64,000 nucleotides of DNA, taken from contig JADANN010000234.1 in assembly GCA_018806985.1 (NCBI GenBank), forward strand, positions 49,770-113,769. Direction: 5' to 3'. Source of the stretch: Angiostrongylus vasorum. Lineage: Eukaryota > Nematoda > Chromadorea > Rhabditida > Metastrongylidae. The notes below the pieces were generated by a model. That model did not search any database, was not told the origin of the DNA, and saw only the letters and a program-made list of their open reading frames with translations. Of the stretch, positions 1-11,689 are shown piece by piece (position 1 is the first letter of the stretch; each line of letters starts with the position of its first letter). Position numbers and translations under genes: made by a program.

Positions 1-785
1 ACGTGCTCACTGATGAGTCCTTTGTGCCATTTAGGTGTAGAGTGCTTTCCAGCAGCATCCTCTACAGAAGAGACAAATGCAGTCTCACATAGCTCAAATT
101 CTGCAGTGGAGGCCGCAACGCAGAACAGTAAGGAATTTGCCAAACATGGGAACCACCGAGGACTCAAGAGAACACAGTGGAAAGCAAAATAGAATCAGGG
201 CGAATAAGGACGTTGAATTGAGAAAATAAAAAGGGACATAAAGCACAAAAATCCGGAATGAACCGCGAGTAGGAGTGCCCCTGTGACCACGCATGGTCTC
301 TTGTCGTCACAAATCGACTTCTTGACCTGAGTCAAGCACGTTTCTCACCCATGTAAGCTCTGTACGGCTGGTCTGCAATAATAACTGGAGGACTTATAAA
401 GAACAAAACGCTGAGTGTTTAAGAGAAGCTGTTTACTACGCGAATAGATTAAACACAACGCGTAGTTTTTTTATTTCACTTCCTATTATTTTCATGGAAG
501 GGTACTAAGTGAAATATGAGCACAGTGACGCTGAGATATTTCTACAAAACTTAGAGGCCAGGACAATCTCTCAGCATCACTGTGGTTGAATTCCACATAA
601 TACATTGGCATGAATAATAATAGGCTGTAAATAAAAAAGTCATGTATTGTGATATGGATTACAGCCTCAGCCTAACTGGGTTCAATGCAGATTTGTGCTC
701 CCCAGACCATTCCTGTTCATGGGTGATTGCTGATGGCACCTTCTGGGTAAAAAACTGGTTGAGAGAAAAGCACATCTAGAGTCTA
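1..785. other. Unassigned AT-rich sequence
   Basis: I see no supportable gene or RNA here. A short stretch near 548-580 (CTCAGCATCACTGTGG) resembles part of the SINE-like body at 8247-8263 and may be a small decayed fragment of it. Open frames are short and have no recognisable product. Confidence 0.4.
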
Positions 786-900
786 AATGGTGGAATGGGT
801 AAATAACACATGAGTTCCCGTAAACGGTAATGGAGGGTTCGAATCTAGCCTGCGGTGTGAGTTTTGCAAACATTTGTGTATTAAGTTTTATTTGCCGACT
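786..900 (+). repeat. SINE-like tRNA-derived head (copy S0)
   Basis: An A-box-like TGGTGGAATGGG (788-799) is followed about 37 bp later by a B-box-like GGTTCGAATCT (836-846). This is the internal RNA polymerase III promoter layout of tRNA-derived SINEs. Downstream, AGTTTTGCAAACATTTGTG resembles the body of the SINE-like copy at 8230 and of the foldback arms at 6444-6547. The right end cannot be placed. A chance tRNA-like match is possible. Confidence 0.35.
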
Positions 901-1424
901 TTGTAGAAGTGTGGGACTGAGTGGATTGGATATCAGTTTGATTATTCCGTGCTCTGAAGTAAGAATAATCCGCCAAAATATCAGATATTGTGGATCAATA
1001 ATTGATCTAATAACAGCCTCGTGCTTGCTCATCAAGAAAGCAGTGAAACAGGCAGTATTATGACCTCATCGTGAGTTTTTCTCCCAACTCATCAAAAGTG
1101 CAGGTGATTGAAAGCTATAAATAAGGAGAAGCATTTTAAACACAAGTGAGTCGATAGCAGATCTACGTAGCTTTTTCTTCGACCTCCCATTCAGTCGTGC
1201 TTGGTAAACTCACGAAAGATCTTGCGACCACATGGAAGACTGTGGAAGAAAGAGTTGCTGAAATACTTCAAAATGGATGTCTATCCGTGCTATATTAGGA
1301 ACGCGACTGCTTCCATGTCGTTCACTTCTCATCGCATTGAAGAAAGCAGTACTGCTACGACGAGAGGCGACGAGTAGGGTGTTATAAGGCAAAATAAATG
1401 CACTACGACTGTGAATGCTTAGTG
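901..1424. other. Unassigned sequence
   Basis: I see nothing that can be assigned. It may include the uncertain tail of the SINE-like element to the left. Open frames are short and frequently interrupted. Confidence 0.35.
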
Positions 1425-1800
1425 ATATTAATGCCGTTCCGTACGGGCAGCGAGGTAGTCCGACGGCAACCGTACCCACCAAGTCCCTCATCCATCAGGG
1501 AAAGGGAAATTAGTACCAAAATTTTTGGAGTTCAGCTGACTTCATCTGGCCCAAAAATGAGGAGGCAGGCTGTAGGAAAGATAAAAGGAGGTCCCAGCAC
1601 AGTTACCTCGGGATTCCGGAGAGAATCAACTCTACAATCACTCGACGAGATTGGTAACGAAGATCAAAAATTCTTCAATCGGCAGAGAAGCTCACGCGCA
1701 AACTAGAAGGTCTTCGTAGAATACGGATACGAGTAAACGAATCGGATTCAATGAATGAGGGATATGCACAACGTGTGACGTCGGGTCGTGTAAAAATAAA
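1425..1800 (+). repeat. Diverged SINE-like dispersed repeat (copy S1)
   Basis: The segment from about 1605 to 1745 aligns by eye with 4620-4765: a CTCGGGATTCCGG start, then CTTCAATCGGCAG, then ACGAATCGGAT matching ACGAATCGAAT. The tRNA-type head is poorly preserved. Both ends are approximate. It belongs to the same family as the copies at 4450, 5775-6085 and 8140. Confidence 0.45.
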
Positions 1801-3019
1801 AAAGACAAACAGACAGTCCAATGACAGCCTAGTGGTCCAAACAATAAAAATAAACAATACGTGACAGAAAAAATCACTTAATAATTAAAATAAAAAAATA
1901 AAGTAATAGGAGTTTGGTCCTTACTAGAAGTAGGCAAGGAAAATAGAGGTTTTGTGCAAAGATTGTTAGTTCTGCGCAAGAGATGTAAATTGCTTATGAG
2001 TATCGAAACACTCTGATAAAATCTCGTCGGTGATTTGTCATCCTATCATGGCGAGAAGTATCGCGAGGCATAGGACTTCGATGCTGAGGAACAGCAAAGG
2101 AGATGTTTTTTTCGCGTTCCGCACAGGAAACAGTCTATGTGGTTCGTATAATTTTCGAAAGCAACAGCTTCTCCCTAATACGAGGGGTAAAAAGGCTTCA
2201 TGCGACAAAGAAGGTCATTAAAAAAGGAAGTGAATTGTGTTCAAGGCATATCGCCGACGTACTTTCCAGTAAAATTTGTGAGTGAGCGTACGCAATGTGG
2301 ATGCTTGCTGTGCACATATTTTGATCCAAGGGAGATCAATAGGGCTTTTTCATCAGTATCCGGTGTTTCCCCATAGTTGAGGAAAATTAAGACGCAAAGT
2401 GGATGATATCCGTGTCGATCAAAAGCTTCGTGGACAATCTTGCATTGTATCTGCCCTCACATTAGTTCTATGCAAAGCCTGAGGGTTACCGTTAGCATAA
2501 TTTTCAAAGCACGTTCCTTTCACTCTAAAAACCGAATTGAAGACTGTCATATTTGTCTCCACTTTTTTAATCTGTGCTGCAAACTGCAGTCTGTAATAAA
2601 AATATTCTTAAGACGGTAGCTTTCCCTTGCTGTGTGCCAGAGTAAACTCCACTTTTTGGTGAAAAGAATGTGTTTGTAATCTAGGTGCATACCTTTGTTT
2701 GGCTTCACTTTTGGCGCTACCTGATTATTCCAATTATGGATACTTTTACGAACAGTGTCTACTGGTGGAAGAGTCTTATAAGACGATTTCGATTTTCTTT
2801 CCAACTTTCTACTTAGAACTGTCTTACACGAAAGTCGTCTGCGTTTTTTTATTCACGTATTAGTTTTGTCACTCATTTCCTACGAATTTTAATCTGCCGT
2901 CATGTCGCGCTAAATTTCTTTGCCGATGCACAAACGAAAAAGCAAAGGTTCTCTATAATGATAAAACTTTCGTCTACTGTTCGTACTTGTGACTAGTGTT
3001 GTGACAATGGTTAGAGGTG
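1801..3019. other. Unassigned sequence
   Basis: No gene is supportable. A minus-strand open frame of 85 codons (2547-2804) is basic and free of low complexity, but it shows no motif or partner exon that I recognise and is left uncalled. The rest is AT-rich. Confidence 0.35.
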
Positions 3020-3240
3020 CGCTTCAATACACATCAGTCCAATCCCACGCTCCCGGCTCACCAAGCCTTCCATGCTTCCGGGTTCGGCAAATGGGTGCCA
3101 GGGCTCTCTTGGAGGATAGCAACTCCGACTCGAAGCATCGATAGCTCACCGCGAGTAATTTTATGGGGCAGACATGCATTGAAACGCTTCTAGCGATACT
3201 TTGTGGAGTCGAATACATGACACATCCTTCAGGGAGTGAT
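3020..3240 (-). repeat. Dispersed repeat R2 (copy a)
   Basis: Read on the minus strand, this matches 20190-20400. Both share a run beginning GAGGGATGxGTCATG or its close variant, then GCTATCCTCCMAGAGA, then CCATTTGCC or CCAATTTGCC, then GGAAGGCTTGG. Five copies in this window, in both orientations, show that it is an interspersed repeat. I do not recognise a coding function or the element class. Confidence 0.55.
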
Positions 3241-4449
3241 CGATGCTGAAAGATTTATCCTTTTTACTGTTCGCTATTACATCAAAATATTCGTGTGCTT
3301 AGTTTGCTGAGATGCATCGTGATATTATTTTGTATCTATGAGGTAACACGGGTTTGTTGCAATTCCCTTATTTAGTTATTGTTTCGGCGTCTATGGCTCT
3401 TAAAAGATGCGATGAATCGAGTCGGATGTCCATAGTGGTTCTTCCTCATGACGTGACCCTTAAGAGTCGTATCGAACCGAATCTGGTGCAGGCGGAGATT
3501 CACAAAGAAGAACATATGGCATACATGTTGTCATATTCTAAAAATTTGCGAGACGTTGCACACCCTTTTGGTTTTTACCGCTTTCTCGTTAGTTAACACT
3601 CCATCCAGTAGTGGTATTGTCCACAGCACAAAAATAGTTCATCAAGTGCTTTAGCTTACGAGTGTTTCTAGTGCTTAGGCGGCGGATGAAGCATGCAAGC
3701 CATATCTAATCGGGTAATGCACATGGGAGAACTATTGTATTATGGTCACCTTTGGAATAGTCGTCTCGACGAAAAACCATCACTTAATTGGAGATCATTA
3801 CTCAAGCAGCGAATGGGACGTAAAATCCATATCGAGGAACCGAAGAAAACGTTTTTATAAACCAGTAGAAAGGAAACACAGTTCATGTAGAAAAACCTGG
3901 TATGCGAAGAGAACTAGCATTAATGGACGGATGGTCAGTTACGTAGGCGTCTAGTTATGACAACAAAAGTGTATGAGCGGCTTTCGCACAGTTTCAACAC
4001 ACCACTGATGAATTGAAGTGCTTAAAATTAGTCTGCTTTATTTTAGCACTTTCTTACTCCCTTTTTACGCTGTCCTTGATCGACTGGCGCGACACTGCAA
4101 CCGCGTAGGATCATCGTTAAAATGCTCGAGAGAAATGTTGAGATAACCAAACAACAGACTTGTCAAAATACAATACAGTGCCAAAGACATCACTCGAAAC
4201 GCGACGACTTGATCACACATCGTAATTTTTTAGACTCTGAGGTGAACACTACTTTTTCAGTCATTTCATAGGAATGATCTGAAATTCCGCAATCATCGAG
4301 TAAATCGCGTCAGCACAGCACGTGCAAACTGCCTTTGTTGTTTTGTTTCATTGGCACCGGAGACACTGAGTGAATTCCGCTCGCACAAGGTGCGCGAAGA
4401 GCTACGTAATTTTGGTACAAATCTCTTTTCTATTATGCAGGACAGAAGA
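3241..4449. other. Unassigned sequence
   Basis: No recognisable gene, RNA or repeat. Short open frames, for example an 80-codon one at 3354-3596 on the plus strand, have no identifiable family or splice context. Confidence 0.35.
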
Positions 4450-4830
4450 TAACCAGGGATAGATGGCACACTGGTAGTGAAGTCGACCATTACGAACACG
4501 GTGCTGGCTCGATTCCCCTCAGGCTCACGAAAGCTCATCCCTCTGAGGTTGGGAAATTGGCACAAAACTTGTCCGGGAAAAAATCACACTGCAATGAAAT
4601 TGGGAAGGCTGCAGCCCGGCTATCTCAGGACTCCGGTGAGAAACGACTCGACCAGCATTCTACGACATTCAAGATGAAAAGAAAATCTTCAATCAGCAGC
4701 CGAAGCCACATGCAAAGTTTGGAAAAACCTTGGTAGATGATGGATGCGGTTAAACGAATCGAATGTGAGAAGTGCTGAGATCCGCGCACTAAACATGAAG
4801 ACGGATCGTATAAAACACAACCAAAAAAAA
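4450..4830 (+). repeat. SINE-like repeat with tRNA-type head (copy S2)
   Basis: The head contains an A-box-like TGGCACACTGG (4464-4474) and a B-box-like GGCTCGATTCC (4506-4516), spaced as in a tRNA gene. The body then shares CTCAGGACTCCGG, CGACTCGACCAGCATTC, TCTTCAATCAGCAGC and GAAGTGCTGAGATCCGCGC with other copies at about 1600, 5775-6085 and 8260-8420. It is best read as an old tRNA-derived SINE. The 3' end is approximate. Confidence 0.55.
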
Positions 4831-5259
4831 GTTAAAAGAAGATAGCCACGGGCAGCTGAATATCCTGGTGGTAACAGAAAGATGCTAAACTGGTTGCACT
4901 TATCTACTAGTGTGACTTTAATAAAGGATAAATGGAAATCGTGCATGGCTTGTACAACAAAGTGATTGTGGGCTATTTAAACAGTCAATAAAATATTCTT
5001 AGTGTAACCAACGTAAAACATCTGGACCATACCGGATCAAACAAATGGGCCTGTGTTTTGGAGAATTTGAGTCATTCATGATACCTATATTAAAGTTCCA
5101 CCTGCCCTCTCGCACACCTTTCTTTATGGCACCTTTTGTACTAAATCCTGATTCTTGTTACGTTGATGCTGCATCAGCGTAGCCCAAAGAACTCTTTAAC
5201 AAATGAGGATTAAGATAAAAACTACTAAAACAAATCTGTACAATCTCAATGTGCCGTTG
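4831..5259. other. Unassigned sequence
   Basis: Nothing supportable is seen in this AT-rich stretch. Confidence 0.35.
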
Positions 5260-5774
5260 CAGACAGCGACTTTCCTAGTTACTGTACCAGGGATACATGC
5301 AAAGACACAGATTGCCGATGGTGATGGAGCATACCGTTGTTCCCTGCTGTATTTTCACGTTTACATAGTCCCGTCATCACTTCTCCTTCCAACGGTTTAC
5401 CACCCCATCGTGGGTGGGAGGTGTTCCTGGGTATGGGGCCTGCGAAGTACAGCGAGGGATCCATCCCCAAGCAGGGTCTCCCAAGCTGAAAAGGAGTCCG
5501 GCGTTTTCAGCAAGAAGCCCAGCTAAGAGTAAACCAATACCAGGATCTACCACCGTCGTGGTATCAAACTAGTCGCTTGGTGGCAAATCCCTCTCTGATC
5601 GACAAGGGCGACGACTTCCTGTGATGGTAACTACCTGGGGTGGACTTTGCCCAGGCTAACCTCGGGACTTGAGGGAAACACAATGGCTAAACCATCAAAA
5701 CTCCAGAAAAATGGAGATTATGCTGGGGCTTGCACAACCACTGACGACTGGCTGTCCAAATGTCCAAGTAAGCA
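5260..5774 (+). repeat. GC-richer block, possible retroelement 5' untranslated remnant
   Basis: This block is richer in G and C than its surroundings and contains phrases such as CCTGGGTATGGGGCC, GATCGACAAGGGCGACGAC and CCTGGGGTGGACTTTGCCC. They resemble my memory of the 5' untranslated part of hookworm RTE elements. No second copy exists in this window to prove the link, so the assignment is tentative. No open frame is convincing. Confidence 0.3.
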
Positions 5775-6085
5775 AGTTATCACTTCTACTGTGCGGCTCC
5801 CTAGCATTTTCTTGCATCCGAGTCGTTTTCCTTGCATTCATCTTCCACATTCATCTTCGAACATTTCACCCGTTCTTTAGGCTGCTGGTTGAGAATTGCT
5901 CCTTTTTTACGAACGTCGTCGAATGCTGATCGAGTCAATTCTTCTTGAAATCTTGAAGAGATAACAGGGCTAAGGGGTTCCCACCTGGATTGTAGTAAAG
6001 CGTTAGGACGGAGTTCGAACTATTACCTTTGCTTCCTGATCGACTGCATCACTTACCACTGCGCTATTTCAGTCCCTGCACCGAA
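5775..6085 (-). repeat. SINE-like repeat with well-preserved tRNA-type head (copy S3)
   Basis: On the minus strand the head has an A box TAGCGCAGTGG and a B box GTTCGAACTCC (about 6012-6022). The body that follows shares ATTGACTCGAYCARCATTC, a CAACCAGCAGCC-like run and a GATGAATGCRAGGAMAACGA-like run with the plus-strand copy at 8270-8390. The shared body in opposite orientation supports a mobile SINE over a degraded tRNA gene. The acceptor stem does not pair, so it is not a functional tRNA. Confidence 0.6.
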
Positions 6086-6443
6086 GTAATTACTAATTAC
6101 ATAGAAATGATTGTCAATGCTGCATTCGTATTTTTCGAAGTTTTGTTTATTGTGAAAACTGGTCGTTCAGAAAGTGTGCATTCATGAAACTGCTTGCACA
6201 CAGTGTTTTTTGTAAACACCACAGGTTCTCAGTAGTAGTTCTAACATTTATTCACTGCCCTTGTAAACACAGTGTTCGAAAGAGAATTACTTTCCAGTTC
6301 ACAATTTTTACCATTGTGCCGAGCCAATCTGAGCAGAAATGTTTTCTTTGCTAAGCATACTTGTTGGGATGCTCTAAGCAGATTTCACAGCTGTGTTCTC
6401 AACTTGTGGCACTTTGCTACTTCTTCTCAGAAAACAAATAGTT
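6086..6443. other. Unassigned sequence
   Basis: No recognisable feature. This AT-rich sequence leads into the foldback on its right. Confidence 0.35.
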
Positions 6444-6547
6444 GAGATATTTGCAAAACTCTGGACCAGCAGGTGCCTATGGAAAGGACAATAGCGCGTT
6501 CGTTCCCCACCATAGGCACCTGCGGTCCAGAGTTTTGCAAATATCTC
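6444..6547. repeat. Foldback inverted repeat
   Basis: The left arm (6444-6482, starting GAGATATTTGCAAAACTCTG) and the right arm (6510-6547) are reverse complements over 38 bp with a single unpaired A in the left arm. A 27-nt loop (6483-6509) separates them. The arm sequence AGTTTTGCAAATATCTCAGC closely matches the SINE-like body at about 8231-8250. The foldback therefore looks like two inverted fragments of that repeat, or a small MITE-like element. I see no target-site duplication with confidence. Confidence 0.8.
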
Positions 6548-8139
6548 AGCTTCGTTGAAGTTATATTTCGCAATATACCCTGCCATCAAAAAAGAGTAGG
6601 CAGTAGGCAAAAAGGTTAAAATTGTGATTACAACAAATAGTTTTTGTTTTCATCGCCCAATCGCTATTCTCGAAAGACGAAACGAACTACATGTGTAGAA
6701 GGAACGTTACAAAAGTGAAACCAGTATCAAAACGAAGCCTCCTGCAACTTCGTAGAATAGTTAACCTTGTTTGAATAGGTGGAAGTATACTTGCAATAAC
6801 GTAATCTACGAAGAAATAAAGTCAAAATACCTAGGATATTGAGGAGACGAAGAAATACACATGCCATTTTGTTATCTGCTGGTTCTCTTGAAATTTGAAA
6901 TATAGCATGCGTTCTGGTCATTTCCATCAACAAACAGTTTCCCTTCGTTTTAGTTCCGGATTATTTATTATTTAGACGAATTGTTTGGAAAGAAAGCTCC
7001 ATAAGAAATGAACAACATAATTATGCTTTTTGTGGATTTTGAGGTCACAGTTAGGCATAGGGATACAGATTCGCTACTGCTGACACTTCGGCTGTTCACT
7101 ATTCAGTCTCTTCTCTTCGACTCGCCTAGAAGGACTTTCCTGTTCTTCATTCACATACCAGTCAGATGAGTGTTTCTCTCAATCAGAACTTGAGCCAAAC
7201 ATGTACGTGTATGCTGATTGTATCTAGATGTATATCGTTTGACACGAATGATGTTCCCAAATATCATCAACGTCGTAGTAATGTCGTCTCTACCTTTTCA
7301 TTTCACTATATTGTATCCATTCGTCTGTGTTGGCCTTCCAGTTGCCTCTTCAGCGCCCACTAGGCGATCTACTTGCCGAGTCCTATTCCACTCATACTAA
7401 AGGTCTCAATTAAAGAAACTGCTATTCCTCTGAAGTAAGCTTTATTCAGCGATTGTACACTATCTTTCTTTTTTTCTTCTAATTCACAAATAGATCCCAA
7501 ATATCATGGACAGAGATTTCATAACAATGTACGGATTCTCTGCATCAAAGGTGTCAAACAACTCTAGATTAACTGTCAATGAGGACCTAGTAGTCGTCAT
7601 GCACGAAGTTCATCGAGCATAGCTGACCTGATCAGTGCCACCTACCTCCTCAGCAAGAAATCAGATTCTTCATGCTACATCACGATGTCAACTCAGATTG
7701 ATTCTTCGTATTAGTTCTCGATAAGACCAAATAAAACAGAAAAGCAGCAACATATTTGTTTACTTAGCACTTATGTCGTCCCCTACATGTGTCAAACACA
7801 AATGCGCCATATGTCGAAATGTAGCTCGTTCTGCCACAAATAACTCACATATTATTAAGTCTTTTTCCAAGAAATTTTTGAGCACAGAAAACTGTTAACT
7901 AGTGCATAGTAATACAGTGTATATATTTCCACGATATTCTGAAACAGTTCCTATAAATTTTCAAACCATTGTGTCGTTACTCGTCTATCCATTGTAAACC
8001 TCTCCTCGACTCTTAAGTTCATAGTAAATTTCTATGCGAGTTTGATCGCCGCCCGGAAGGTTTCCTCAAATCCACGTCCGAACGCCTTTGCCGAGCTAGC
8101 TCTAAGCTGATGGCAGCGATACGTAGAAACCCAGCTGAA
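6548..8139. other. Unassigned sequence
   Basis: No gene or repeat is recognised over about 1.6 kb. Short open frames at 6727-6933 and 7166-7400 have no family resemblance and no good nematode splice context. Confidence 0.35.
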
Positions 8140-8430
8140 AGAAACGCAAAGCAAGGGCTCCGTGGTGCAAAGTGTAGTACGCGAGCCGCCGGAAAGGGTA
8201 ATCGTGGTTCGACCTGGCCCGGCATCCAAGTTTTGCGAATATCTCAGCATCGTTGTGGCCATCTCTAAAATTTCAAGGACAATTGACTCGACCAACAGAC
8301 ATCCATAAAGACGAAAGCCTCGAGCAACAGGTGAAACAACATTGTTCGAAGACCATCGTAGACGATGAATGCGAGGACAACGAATAGAACGCAAGAAGTG
8401 CTGAAATCTGCGCGGTATAAATGATAACAG
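8140..8430 (+). repeat. SINE-like repeat (copy S4)
   Basis: A degraded tRNA-type head ends at a B-box-like GGTTCGACCTGG (8207-8218). The body continues with AAGTTTTGCGAATATCTCAG, CAATTGACTCGACCAACAG and GAAGTGCTGAAATCTGCGCG. It matches copy S3 (minus strand, 5775-6085) and the tail of copy S2 (about 4735-4790), and its middle matches the arms of the foldback at 6444-6547. This is the copy that ties the family together. Confidence 0.55.
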
Positions 8431-9297
8431 GCCAACTAAAAGAAAAGATAATCAGAAGTAGTCAAATACAACAAATCAATGCTTTATAATGCACATCAAC
8501 TGGTTGCGAATAGTATTTGTCACAGTGACAATCTTCACAATGACACAGTAGCACTAATCGCTCATTGATATATTGCCCGTAGGTAAGAAGACCTAAAAAA
8601 AAACTCATAACAGTGAAAAAGAGATAACAGGATTCAACAGAAAAAGTTGAGATTCTCAAAAAAATTACACATTTAAATTCAAAGCTGAGGAATTAGAAAA
8701 TAAGATAGCAAAGTTAAGCGCAAGCCTAGGATTTAGGCTGTTGGTCAATCGGTGTGATAAACTTCGAATCTTCTGGGAATAGCTCAGCAGCTCGAAGATA
8801 TAATAGTTTATGTGTTTGCTTAACTGTTACTTCTGCAAGAGCTAGCAATCTCCCCAATCCCTGAAGGTATTGATGGAATAAATGGTTAACGGAACATCTT
8901 CATTACCATTATAAATGATGTTGAGAACGGTGTAGCTTCAGGTGCTCGCTTTTCATTTAACGCTAGTGTCGAAATACATTTCGCCGCTGCAGGGGATAGA
9001 AATTTGTGAGCGAATGAAATGAAAGCTCTTTAAAACAAAGTAAAATTCTTAGTTGTGGCTCATTTAAACACAACATACCCAGCGACAAGGTCGTTTTCAA
9101 CAGCTCTTGCTCTACGAGTAGCGAAGCCTAAACCTCAATGCTCAAAAAATTAAAACGAACAGAAATGGAATCTATAAGTACCTGAATAGAATTCGGCAAA
9201 GAGAAATTTCCACAGAACCGTGACATGAAATCAACAGATGTAATTTGGTCGAGACTGGTCTTGAGGCTTTTAATTATAAGTTCCTATAAGTTATAAG
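8431..9297. other. Unassigned sequence
   Basis: I see nothing supportable. The right edge is where recognisable RTE retrotransposon sequence stops (about 9298). Confidence 0.35.
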
Positions 9298-11689
9298 TCT
9301 TCCTGCAGTAGGTTTGGCATCCCTGAGGAGTCCAGTCACTAACGGCTCTTGTTCAACGGCTGCCATTCATACGCATTACGTGTCCGGCCCACCATATTTT
9401 CGACCGTTTGGCGTACAGAACGGCATCTTTGATCTCTGATCGTTGACGGAGGTCGGAGCTTCGGATCGCTTCCCTTACTTGCGTGACACAGGATACTCCT
9501 AGCATCGTCCTTTCGGTTGCGCGTTCAATAACGCTGAGTGGTTTTTCATCCTGTTAACGCAGCGACCAAGTTTCTGACGCATACGTTAACGCAGGAAGTA
9601 GCATTGTGTCAAAAAGGTGGGCACGGAGTCGGACGTTCTTTGTTCTTCTCACTACATCCTCGATGCTCTTGAAAGCTCCCCCATGCCGCTCGTTTCATTC
9701 CGCTCAAACTCTGGAGCTAAGTCGTTTATCAAATTGGTTTCGCGACCTAGATATACATAACTGGAGCATTCGGAGATGTTCTTTCCGTTGAGCGTGAATG
9801 GGGCATATGAAACCAACTCGTTCCTCATAAACATCTTTTTGTGATACTTTAGTAAAGAGACCAATCTTTCCACAGGCTTTGTCAAAGTCGGACAGCATTC
9901 GTTCCGCTTGGCTAACGTTTGATGTTATAAGAACGATGTCACCAGCAAAGCGAAGATTGTGTAATTGCCGACCATCAGTTTTCACACCCAACATTATCTT
10001 GTTCCAATGTTCGCACGACGTTCTCGAGGGTGGCGGTAAATAATTTTGGCGAGGTGGTATCGCCTTGCCTAACTCCTCTTTTGACGTCAATGTTAATACC
10101 GTTGTGTGTTTACGAGGGCTGGCGGAAGGTTCTTCAGGTGTTCTGGTCATATCTTGTCCGGACTTGGTGATGTTCGATTTTTCACCGACGAAATAGCACA
10201 TCAGATTTCGGAAGCGAGAACCGTTGGTACGACACATCCATCCTACTCTATTACATGTGAGTGCAGGAGGTAGTGGCTATTGAAGAGATCCGGGTATTAA
10301 GCATGAATGATTTCCTCCATTACCCTTCTAAAAGCTGAAACTGTTCCGTATGGGCGTCTAAATGCAATCATAATGGTTTTGTATTTGGCCTTTCTTCAGA
10401 GGGCCTTGCCAATTCTTTTTCCCAGCGTCTGCATCTTCGATGATAACTGCTGCTGTTCTTTCCTCAAGAATTTCTTTTATTGCCTGACTGCATTGTTTTA
10501 CAAGTTCGGTCGTTAGTTCGCGGTTGACTGCAGCTCGTGTGATTCCACGCCGTCGTATCAGCTCGAGTGTTTGTGGAGACAGACGTCTCTTGGTAACTTT
10601 CGAGCTCTTAGCTTCCATCGCGCTAACGTGAAGATGTTGAATGAGCCGATCGCATTCCTCGTCGATGTTATCGACAACGGCATCTTCCCAACAGCCGACT
10701 AATGAACTGAACAAGTCCCAGTTTATAGTGGATTTGGACATCGTTTTTCGAATTTAGCAGCTTTTTTCTCTTTTTCGCGAGAAATAAAATCTTGCACGAA
10801 GAAGGCGATGGTCTGATCCCATGTAGAAATTTGGGGGCATCAGCGACATCGGTAAGACAAAACCTTCGGTTTACTGTGATGTGGTCTATTTCGTTATCGT
10901 ACTTTCCTTTGGGAGATCCCACGTCCAGCGTTGAGGGTGGGGCTTCCGGAATTGCGAGTGGTCATGGTTGGTTTTTGGTCGACATGGTAAGCTCAGAGAG
11001 CCGCTCACTGTGATCGTTCCACTCTAATCTGTGGGTCCAAATGTGACGTTCTTCAGGCGTTCTTATTGGTCCATTCTTGGCGGGAAAATCTCCAATGATG
11101 ACCTTGAAGAATGTATGGTCTTCTAGAATTTCTCTAAGTTCATATAGAACGCTTCGACTTCTTCTTCGTCAGAGTTTGATGTCGGCTCATAAACGACGAA
11201 GGCTGTCAAAGCCTGTATTGATCCGCATCTTTTTTAACCGCAAACATCCGATTCGGCTTGTTGGTTGTTCGAATGAATCGATGTTCATGGACAAACTCGT
11301 GTTGACGAGAACGACGATGCTGCCGACTCCTCTACTGTCGCATGTTCCGGTGAACAGTTATTCTCTGGTGTCATAGACGATATTCAATGGGTGACGTCGT
11401 CTCGTCTCGGGCAGGCCGATGACATCGTACCTTATCCTTCTTGCTTGCATGATCAAGTCTTCTATCGAAGGCTCCGAAGCAAATGTGCGTGCATTGCACC
11501 TACAGACCGTCACCTTAGTTCTTTGCGATTTAGGCAGCTTTGAATGGCCCTGAGATTTTAGCAGCCGCTCCGTAATCGTCCTACCCTAAACGCTGCCGAA
11601 TCGGGGTCTCTTTCGGGGTCTGAAGAAATGAGCCCGTTTCTTTTTATTGTGTTGAGTATTTTGAATTCCACGTATATCTTGCTTGCTCT
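9298..11689 (-). pseudogene. RTE-clade non-LTR retrotransposon, decayed copy A
   Basis: Reading on the minus strand, the order is AP-type endonuclease (about 11510-10750), linker, reverse transcriptase and C-terminal region (to about 9298). Endonuclease landmarks are [30 protein letters not shown] and NEIDHITVNRRFCLTDVAD. RT landmarks are INIDVKRGVRQGD, DGRQLHNLRFAGDIVLIT and LRAHLF. These retroelements copy themselves by target-primed reverse transcription. This copy is dead. Frameshifts break every domain, and the catalytic FADD box reads FAGD. An internal deletion near 10100 joins the linker phrase HLKNLPPALVNT to INIDVKRG, removing the RT fingers and the first catalytic motif. The 3' end is missing. 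The clade assignment is by recognition and I am fairly sure of it. Confidence 0.85.

Noticed and set aside
10..35. Hammerhead core CTGATGAGTCC at the left edge
   Set aside because: There is no matching GGAC-GAAA strand downstream, so stem II cannot form.
2547..2804. 85-codon minus-strand open frame as a gene
   Set aside because: No recognisable domain, no splice partners, and no repeat elsewhere in the window. A chance frame is likely in AT-rich DNA.
11077..11376. Plus-strand open frame of 99 codons, and its counterpart at 21125-21487 on the minus strand
   Set aside because: Both are antisense to the RTE endonuclease region and exist only because the two copies are similar.
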